A stretch of 64,000 nt of DNA from Phyto melanocephala (Eukaryota > Arthropoda > Insecta > Diptera > Rhinophoridae): assembly GCA_941918925.1 (NCBI GenBank), contig OW799234.1, positions 131,854,895 through 131,918,894 on the forward strand. The letters run 5' to 3'. The notes beneath the pieces are model-generated. The model did no database searches. It was not told the origin of the DNA and worked only from the letters and a program-made list of their open reading frames with translations. Below are positions 56,871-64,000 of the stretch, piece after piece. A program made the translations under genes and the position numbers. Within the stretch, counting starts at the first letter, position 1; each line of letters opens with the position of its first letter.

Positions 56871-56874
56871 AAGC

Positions 56875-58130
56875 AATACAGGTCAACATATAAATTATTC
56901 TATTGAATTCTTTGTATGTTCTAATTAGGGGGTTAAATTGCGGCATTACGACCGAAATTGTATTCGAACGTTCGTGTTTTTTTTCTAATCGAAAGTCATA
57001 ATTTCCCTGGCAATCCTATTAAGGCACTGTCATACATTCATTGTCTATCACTCAGTGTTTTTGTTTATTTTGGTTTTTGTTGTGTAGTTATAGCTCTTCG
57101 TACTCGTTCATTTGTTTTGCAGAGTAGAAAACAGCACAGGATCTGGAACAAATAATAAAATTATTTTAGAATATCTATGCCAAGAGCATAGAAAACTCAA
57201 AGGATCGAGTAAAATTTCGTTTACGTTCAAATGGCGTAATTTTCCCTTAAGTATTTTTTTTTTTTTTGCAAAGAACATTTTTTAGATTCTAGTTGACAGA
57301 TTTAATATAAAAATTCCAATTGTAATATTTATTTATTTATTATTTTTTTCCAAATAGACTTTAACTGAAAATTGTAAATTTATGGGTTTTTTTCGTTTTC
57401 GATAATTTTATTCAACATTCGTATGTGGTTGTTTGCAAATTATTTAATGTTTTTATCTTGCTGATGTTGTTTGATAAAGTTGGTTAAATACAATGTAAAC
57501 CATCAACCACCAAGCAACTGTTCCAATAAAATTTTGCTGACCTTCTATTATCACCATCACACATTTAGTTCGTATCTGTTGTCAGATATTTCCGTTAAAA
57601 CGTTTTACAATTTTATTTATTTTGTAGGCGTTTATTTAGTTTTCTATATGAGATAAAAATGTTAAATTTACTTAATTACACATGATTTCATTAAACACTC
57701 ACACATTTGTTTGATTGTAATTAATTTTAAATAAAACACTTGCTATTTATGCATAGAACACTTTTATCGCTCTAAAGACAGAACTTTAAAAGAATGGGAT
57801 TTGAAAATTAGTTACACACCTGAGATTTGGGAGAATTTTTCTATTGGAAATCAGTTGATTTAAGGCGAAATAAAAACTGCTTTCTGACTTTTTAAATCCA
57901 AAATTAATTTTTTTTTCGGATCGTCGATATTTTACAGATAACTTGACCAGGAAAACTTGATTTAATCGGTCGATTCATAACAACATAAACGATTGAAAGT
58001 AAATAAATCCACTAAGAAATCAAAAACATATAAAGTGTCGCAACATACACATGTTTATCGTCCTAGCGGAAGGAGCTATAACGTTTGCAAATGATGGCCA
58101 TTTTAAGTTTTGTTTTGATATTACTAAAGT
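56875..58130. other. A+T-rich stretch; possible worn inverted-repeat element at its left
   Basis: TTAGGGGGTTAAATTGCGGC at about 56927 and, read inward from about 57251, TTAAGGGAAAATTACGCC are weakly inverted. This is too diverged to call as an element. Nothing else was recognised. Confidence 0.4.
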
Positions 58131-58139
58131 AAACTGTTA

Positions 58140-58404
58140 AGCCTGTAGTACACGAAATGTAACAAGCCACATACGCATGTTTCTGTGACATAATTTTGAT
58201 GCATCATAGAGAATAATTGTATCCGCTTCGGCCACATGTGTTTCATTTGCATTTTTGGACTAAAATACATTTCGGGGAATATCAAAATCTTACCGCATGC
58301 AGCCACTACGTGTATTTTAAAAAATGTAAAGAAATTGCAGAACATTTTAGTGACCTCAGACCCACATGTGCATCTGGCTTTTTACATTTCGAGTACTATA
58401 GGCT
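58140..58404 (-). mobile_element. Harbinger-like MITE, copy 2 (265 bp)
   Basis: The ends AGCCTGTAGTACACGAAATG and, read inward, AGCCTATAGTACTCGAAATG are flanked by direct TTA repeats (58137-58139 and 58405-58407). Inner sequence such as CTTACCGCATGCAGCCACTA is the reverse complement of the copy at 21989-22243, so the two are inverted relative to each other. The frame at 58217-58483 is not a gene. Confidence 0.88.
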
Positions 58405-58564
58405 TTACAGATTAAATGTCGCTAAGCCGTGGAACGGGATACCCCTCAAACGCAAAAGATTCGTGACTTTTTTTGTGGAATAATTCCTAAGAGAATTTAT
58501 TCAAATTCTTCGCGACGCGGTTTATTTTAATCTAAACGAATATTTAAGAAAACAAAATTTTTGT

Positions 58565-58800
58565 TTCTTCCTTAGACACCGAAAAACAATTTCTAATTCT
58601 CGAACACCCATTACATCCACTCAAAGTGACTGCTTTGTGTGCTACTCACATCGGAAGTGCAAATATTCGACAAGAGATCAAGAACTTATCGCCCGAAATT
58701 CTAAATATAAAGAGTGAAAATGTTGCAACAAAATTCTAAATTGCCATAACAAGGAAGCAATAGACACTTTTAACACCCACACTCAGACACCCATGTGGTC
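58565..58800 (+). pseudogene. Mariner transposase fragments (M12)
   Basis: One frame reads LILEHPLHPLKVTALCATH, matching the ENPHVI.EKPMHPQKVTVWCG block. NIRQEIKNLSPEIL follows and matches the C-terminal NIRREIAEI.PEML block. The catalytic QQDGA and last Asp blocks between them are deleted. No inverted ends were found. Confidence 0.55.
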
Positions 58801-58809
58801 TATTGTGTT

Positions 58810-59625
58810 CCCTTCGATAAAAGAAAAACCAGAAAGAATTACATGGAAAAACAATTATTAAAGATAGAGAAAATTAAATATTTTCAAATAAATATTTCAG
58901 AGACAAATTTTTAAGATATAGCAAAACAAAATCGAGTTTTTGTGGGCCACACTGTACATGCAGAACAGTTTTAAAACTTTTGCAAATAAATGTCTAAAGT
59001 ATAAGTGAAACACGTCAACTTCCTTTTTTTGAACTCTATAATATGGAATGTATGGACTTTAATACTTTATTTGCCATTTTTAAGCAGCTTTATTGAAATA
59101 ATTATTCAAAAGAACCAGTTAAATTCCATTCGTTAACATCAACTTAGAATTTTATATTTCAATATTTCATTCAGGTGTTTATTTGTTACACTAGACATGA
59201 ATGTATGTATGTATGTAGGTATGTAAGTATATAGGAGGAGTGTCAAGTGAAACTACATTTATTGAATAATAATTATATTTTTTTATTATTATTTTTACTG
59301 GTTTTTGTATTTGTGTAAACAAATTAGATTTTTTCAATTTATGATTCTTATATAATTACCAGTTGAACCCGGTACGCATTGCCAGCCCCAATAATATTTT
59401 TGTATTGTGTTCGTTGAGTAAAATTCTCTATTGGCAAAATAAGACTGGGTATTTTCAAAAAAATATTAAAAAGGCGCAGTCGCAAAATTTTTATTTTAAT
59501 ATTAAATGGCATTAAATTTGTGAGCTCAGCCTAAATTTTGTTCATTACATTGCATTTGTTGTTTTATTGAAAAGAAGGTCTTTACGTCTAAAAAAACAAT
59601 CTATAGAAATATTTTTAATTAAATC
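58810..59625. other. A+T-rich stretch with an ATGT tract
   Basis: GAATGTATGTATGTATGTAG lies at about 59198. Nothing else was recognised. Confidence 0.5.
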
Positions 59626-59628
59626 AAA

Positions 59629-60113
59629 AAAAGGAAGAGTGCTATATTCGGCCGTGCCGAATCTTATATACCCTTCACAACGTGTAGTCATGCAATAACA
59701 ATTGTTTGTATCACCATTCATCTCCTATGAACTACGTACATACATATAAAAATCATACATACATATATAAAAACATCCCATTGTAAAATTATAAATTGAG
59801 TTTATGTATGATGTTCAAAAAAAACAAATTAAAAAGGTAAAAAAAAAATTTTGGCTCAGCTGGGATTCGATGCCACGTTCACTCTAACAAGTATACCACG
59901 TTTGTATGTATGTGTTGTAAGCTGTATGTTGTGAAAAAAAAACGAGGTGGTCGTGGTTTTTTCCTTATATCTCAGTTGTTGATGTACCGATTTCTCTGAT
60001 TTTCAATACCGATCAGCTCCCAAATATTTCTGATATTTTAATACCTCACCCGGATCCAGGCGATGTCGGGGGGCTTCAAAAAGTTGATTTCAACATACAC
60101 ACGGACAGACTTA
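59629..60113 (+). repeat. Rep-A dispersed repeat, 3'-truncated
   Basis: The head (GGAAGAGTGCTATATTCGGC, CGTGCCGAATCTTATATACC), a very short A/T core, GGCTCAGCTGGGATTCGATG at 59855 and the tail block up to CACACGGACAGACTTAC are present. The final GGGTATAAA is missing. The two frames near 60038-60305 extend out of the repeat and lack motifs. Confidence 0.8.
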
Positions 60114-60119
60114 CAACGC

Positions 60120-60830
60120 CTAACCGACTTAATGGATTGCAAAATAAATGTTTTTGGCATTTTATATGCAAAAATAAAACCACCTATTTCTCCATCTACA
60201 CAATGGGTACGTTCCAGAAAAAATCGTGTAAAATTAAATTTTTGTATGATATATCGTGGACTGTTAGACTTTACTTCTAAATTAAAGTTTAACATCTGGT
60301 ACTAACAGGGTGTGAAACCAGTTAACAGAAATATTATCTCTTTTAATTTCTTTAAAATGTTCGTGATGATGTTTCTGACATACTTTTTAGTTTTAGGTTG
60401 CATAAGGAATTCATTTGCTTGAATTATTCTAATCGTTCGAGTTGTTCGTTCTTAGATCCTATATATTTGGAATTTCATATCAAGCGGACAGCTAAAATAT
60501 ATTATTTTGAATTCAGCTTAACTTTACTTTATATTTTTATTAGGCCTTTTAAATAATGGTCGTAGTTAAAATCCGTTTTTTTGTTGTTTTTTTTTCAAAC
60601 GACAAATATATGGAAAAAATAAATTTTCCAAAAAGGTTATGTACAAAATCGGTAGTGGCAAACTAACTAACTTTTGTAACTTACAGTATTTTATTTACTT
60701 ATATTTAGAATTGAACTCAAACAGCATGTTTTTTTTACATCTGACTTGTCACAATTTCTCAGTGCTAAATACGTACCTTTTGAAAGTCATTTGACAATTA
60801 GTATGTGTTCTAGTTTGTTCTGACAAGCCA
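60120..60830. other. A+T-rich stretch, nothing recognised
   Basis: No coding motif or element end was recognised. Confidence 0.45.
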
Positions 60831-60837
60831 CCTGATA

Positions 60838-61308
60838 CAGTGCTGTCTGGGTAGAGTGAACTAATTTTTGCAGAGCGATTTCACTATACCCAGGTTGTTC
60901 ATTAAATCAAAGTTGAAACGCTGTACCAAAGAAGCAACACTAGCACCTTTTTCAATTTCTTTTATAATGTCGCTTTTTTGTTTTAAGAATAAATGCTTTC
61001 TTTTTTTCGAATCCATGCGCGCAGACTTAAATAAATTAACACTTCATAGAACGCGTATTTGTGAGAGTAACTTCTCAACTTACTCTAAAAGAATCGTTAC
61101 TTTACCGTTATTAAATGTTCTCTTTAATTTTTATACTATTTTTCATTGTTTTTCTCCTTCGCCAAATCTTAAAACTCACTATAAAGTATGTTCACTCTAT
61201 AGAGGTATATGAGTGTTTACTCTACAGAGTAGTCAATATAAACATTCTGGTGTTCACTCTAGCGAGGTATTCATAGCATCGGGGGTTCACCTTACCCAGA
61301 CAGCACTG
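60838..61308 (-). mobile_element. pogo/Tigger-like element D, internally deleted
   Basis: Left end CAGTGCTGTCTGGGTAGAGT and right end read inward CAGTGCTGTCTGGGTAAGGT are flanked by TA (60836-60837 and 61309-61310). GTTCACTCTA or close variants with AGAGGTA recur near one end. The 471 bp retain the start of a transposase gene on the minus strand. Confidence 0.9.
60850..61016 (-). pseudogene. pogo/Tigger transposase N-terminal HTH fragment
   Basis: The Met codon at 61016 (minus strand) opens MDSKKRKHLFLKQKSDIIKE, IEKGASVASLVQRFNF, then runs on to a stop near the element end. KRK..L.L.QK.DII.EIEKG.S...L...F is the CENP-B/psq-type helix-turn-helix that starts Tigger-like transposases. Everything after the first HTH is deleted. 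The 114-residue plus-strand frame at 60868-61212 is largely the antisense of this remnant. Confidence 0.8.
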
Positions 61309-61311
61309 TAT

Positions 61312-61885
61312 TTGCTGTTGGTAGAAATCTAAACAGCTTCAAAACGAACAACACCGGTTGACTCTAATATAACAATTTTGACAGACATGCAGAATTACAT
61401 ATGAGTCACAAATTTGACAAGTCAGCTGTAGAGACACATGCAGTGCATTATCGGCTTATGTAGTCCCTTAATACATTACAAGTTTCAAAATGGGTACTAC
61501 AATCATTTAGAAGATTTTATACATGTTGCAGTATAATGTCAGGTAGTTGCTTTTGTCGGCTGTTTTGTGAAATGTAAGGAAAATTTAAAAAATCCTTTAA
61601 TTTTCACAAAATCTACAAATCGTGTTAAAGTAAAATCGCGTAAATCGAGTATTTAGTGTATATTACTGTTCAGTATGTGTGACAATATCACAGTGACAAA
61701 TATTTTGCAGAACAAAGAAGAGACACCTCAGTTTGATTGATTATAGTCATCTTGAAACCAAAGCTTATCTTATATAAAACATACACACACACATATGCAA
61801 AAAGACAAGAGCAGGGTGTGCCACACTTATTTTAAAGTCTGAGGTCTTTATGACGACTTAAAAACTTTATGACTTTAACTTTAAA
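61312..61885. other. A+T-rich stretch, nothing recognised
   Basis: No coding motif or element end was recognised. Confidence 0.45.
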
Positions 61886-61886
61886 A

Positions 61887-62950
61887 CAAGTAAGAATGTT
61901 ATGGTCGGCCGGATTATGTAACACCCTACACCATCTATCTATCTATATAAAAGTGAAACTCTGTGTGTGTTAGCTATAGACTCCGAAACTGTAAAACCGA
62001 TCGGACTCAAACTTTGGCAAGTTGTTGGACACATACCAGGGAGTGTTTGCGGGTGGAAAAAAGTGGGCGGGGCCACGCCCATAAAAATTAGTTATCAGTT
62101 TTAGCTACTTGCACTTGACCGATTTTTCTGAAACTTTGCACACATATCGAGCTGTTATGACTGAATAATTTTGTGATAAGAAAAGTGGGCGGAGCCACGC
62201 CCCTAAAAAAGTTTTAATTTTGAGGTACTTGCACTGGACCGATTTTTCTGAAACTTTGCACACATATATTGAAGTCTCATCGTTATACAATTTCGTGATT
62301 AGAAAAGTGGGCAGGGCCACGCCCATAAAAAAAGATATTATTTTGCGGTACTTGCTCTGGACCGATTTTTGTGAAACTTTGCACACATATTGAGTTGTCA
62401 TGACTTTACAATTTCATGATTAGAAAATTGGGGAGTGCCACGCCCATATGAAATAAATTATCATTTTCAGCTACTTGAACTTCACCGATTTTTCTGATAA
62501 TTTGTATACATATTGAGCTGTCATGACTATGCAGTTTTGTGATTAGAAATGTGGGCAGGGAAGCCCATTAAAAAAAGTTATAATTTTTAGTTTTTTGCAC
62601 TTAATATTCAATTTAAATTCAGAATGCATTTTTATATATTAAGGGGCGTAGCAACGCGCGCCGGGTTTGGCTAGTATATATAAAATACAAATAATAAAGT
62701 GTTGTGTATTTATCTGAAATTTTAAAATACTTTCAACAGATTTTTAAACGTTTAGGTGATTTTTGGGACTGAACATTTGAAGCTATGACCAATTATGTAT
62801 CAAATTGCACTTTACACTTATTTCACACGAAGAGTGTTTGTCATTCAAATGTTATACTTTAAGGTGGGATATGATTTTAGTTGAAATATGTACATCATAT
62901 ACCAAATTTCATAATTATCTGACAACCTAAAGTGCTAAAGGGTATAATAA
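61887..62950 (+). repeat. Rep-A/C-related repeat interrupted by a Helitron
   Basis: AACAAGTAAGAATGTTATGG, TCGGCCGGATTATGTAACAC then CCTACACCA is a diverged head. The Helitron begins at 61934, directly after it. Sequence after the Helitron runs to GCTAAAGGGTATAATAAA near 62950, which resembles the family tail. The body differs from Rep-A and Rep-C copies elsewhere, so this is a tentative third family. Confidence 0.4.
61934..62674 (+). mobile_element. Non-autonomous Helitron, copy 2
   Basis: It starts TCTATCTATCTATATAAAAG and ends CAACGCGCGCCGGG, TTTGGCTAG followed by T. It shares the order GTGAAACTCTGTGTG, TTAGCTATAGACTCCGAAAC and the 3' GGGGCGTAGCAA with copy 1 at 51599. It has five tandem units with GTGGGC at about 62063, 62185, 62307, 62428 (mutated) and 62551. 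The 98-residue minus-strand frame is a translation of these units and is not a gene. Confidence 0.8.
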
Positions 62951-62954
62951 AGAT

Positions 62955-64000
62955 CCAGGTTGAAGAAGCTTTTACAGAAAAAGAGAAGGCTGTCAAGCAT
63001 AAATAATGTTTGTGAGAATTTCACATAATTTATCATTAAATGTTAATTTTCAAAGTCAAGATTGTATTTACGAAAAAGATTTATGATGTTTAGTTTTCAA
63101 AAACTTGAAAGGAGTGGCAAAAGAGCTGTATTTATTTGAATTCTTTTTGTAAAGTAGATAGATTGCAGTATTTGACTTATCACTGGATGGATTATCTAGT
63201 AAAAACAGTTTTATATGATGTGTTTGTTTTTTAAATCTTTAATTGACAAATACCAATAACCCTTAATAAGAATAGAAGATAATTTATTAGTAGGAGTATT
63301 TTTTAAGGTAAGATTAAGATTGTTTTCTTTTTTGGGTTTATTTACACTAATGAAACAAAGTAAATTCTTTTGTTATTTTCTCTGTTTTATTATTTTCTAA
63401 TATCTTTTGTAAAGTATCAATCAAAAACGAAGAAAATCAATCCGAAAACAAGCACTTGTTGTAGATGCAGGAGTATTACTTAACACTAGATGTCTAGGAT
63501 TATTTTTTATTTGAAAATAAAAAATTCTGTTCGTCTCGTTTTTTCTTTCTTTTAACCTTTTACATGTGATTAATTGCTTTTGAGCTATAATCTTTTTCTT
63601 TCCAGCCATTAATTGTAATTCTTTACAACGTGCAACAAGTGTAAAGTAGGGGCGTCTTTAAAAAATGTTTCTTGAAACCAAAAAAAAAAAATCCATTTAA
63701 CTGAAGTAACATTAGGGGTTCTTAAAGTGATTATAAAAAGGTCATTTGGGTTCATTTTGATAGTGTTTTTTTTTCTTTCTTGTTTATATATATTTTCTTA
63801 TAAGCTTTAATTAAACAAATTTTATGAGAATTTTCTTATACGAAAAACATTTTTTAACAATTTTTGAAATGTAACATTCATTGTGGGCATCGTTTAGCTG
63901 TTGTAACTATTTTTCTTATCATGCTTATCATCAAGCAAATAAATAACATTAAAGGTATTTCAAATATTTCTTTTATACTTTTTATGAGAAATTTAAGGTT
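62955..64000. other. A+T-rich stretch, nothing recognised
   Basis: No coding motif, element end or copy of another repeat was seen up to the window edge. Confidence 0.45.

Noticed and set aside
60868..61212. 114-residue plus-strand frame
   Set aside because: Inside pogo-like element D, opposite the strand that carries the HTH motif, and spanning its deletion junction.
62105..62401. 98-residue minus-strand frame with repeated YVCKVSEKSV units
   Set aside because: The protein repeat simply reflects the 121 bp tandem units of the Helitron.

Overview
This 64 kb window is A+T-rich eukaryotic DNA, and everything recognisable in it is transposable-element debris. No host protein-coding exon, rRNA or intact tRNA gene could be supported. 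The element families present (DD41D Tc1/mariner relatives, pogo/Tigger, hAT, a Harbinger-like MITE, Helitrons, an RNase H-bearing LINE, a Ty3/gypsy integrase scrap, a tRNA-derived SINE, and dispersed repeats with ACAAGTAAGAGCGCTATATTCGG heads and GGGTATAAA tails) suggest a higher dipteran, probably a calyptrate fly. That placement is inference. The window is most likely intergenic DNA or part of a very long intron.

Layout. 1-4.4 kb: truncated and nested repeats with one mariner fossil. 4.4-9.4 kb: mostly unannotatable A+T-rich DNA with a SINE and one ACAAGTA-family repeat (called Rep-A here). 9.4-13.6 kb: two internally deleted DD41D mariners and a small inverted-repeat element. 15.3-19.5 kb: Rep-A and Rep-C repeats, a mariner fossil split by a 393 bp element, and a gypsy integrase remnant. 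22-29.8 kb: a Harbinger-like MITE, a 5'-truncated LINE with a 14 bp target duplication, a Rep-C copy carrying a nested mariner, an inverted-repeat element, another mariner, and Rep-A. 30.5-37.5 kb: mariner fossils and two hAT elements with 8 bp target duplications. 40-47 kb: a mariner fossil, a LINE fragment, a Rep-C tail and two pogo-like elements. 47.5-52.3 kb: Rep-A copies, a long hairpin, and a Helitron. 54.7-62.7 kb: Rep-A interrupted by a pogo-like element, two mariner fossils, a second Harbinger-like MITE, a fourth pogo-like element, and a second Helitron.

No coding segment is intact. Every transposase, reverse-transcriptase or integrase fragment carries stops, frameshifts or deletions, so no element here could move by itself. 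The nested insertions give a relative chronology: Rep-A and Rep-C copies and mariner fossils are the older layer, and pogo, MITE and Helitron copies with clean ends are younger. The most interesting signals are structural: twelve DD41D fossils, a Rep-A core module that is inverted between subfamilies, a compressed tRNA-promoter-like motif in that module, a matched pair of Harbinger-like MITEs, and a 91 bp near-perfect hairpin. Names Rep-A and Rep-C are local labels, with the plus orientation defined as ACAAGTA head first and GGGTATAAA tail last.
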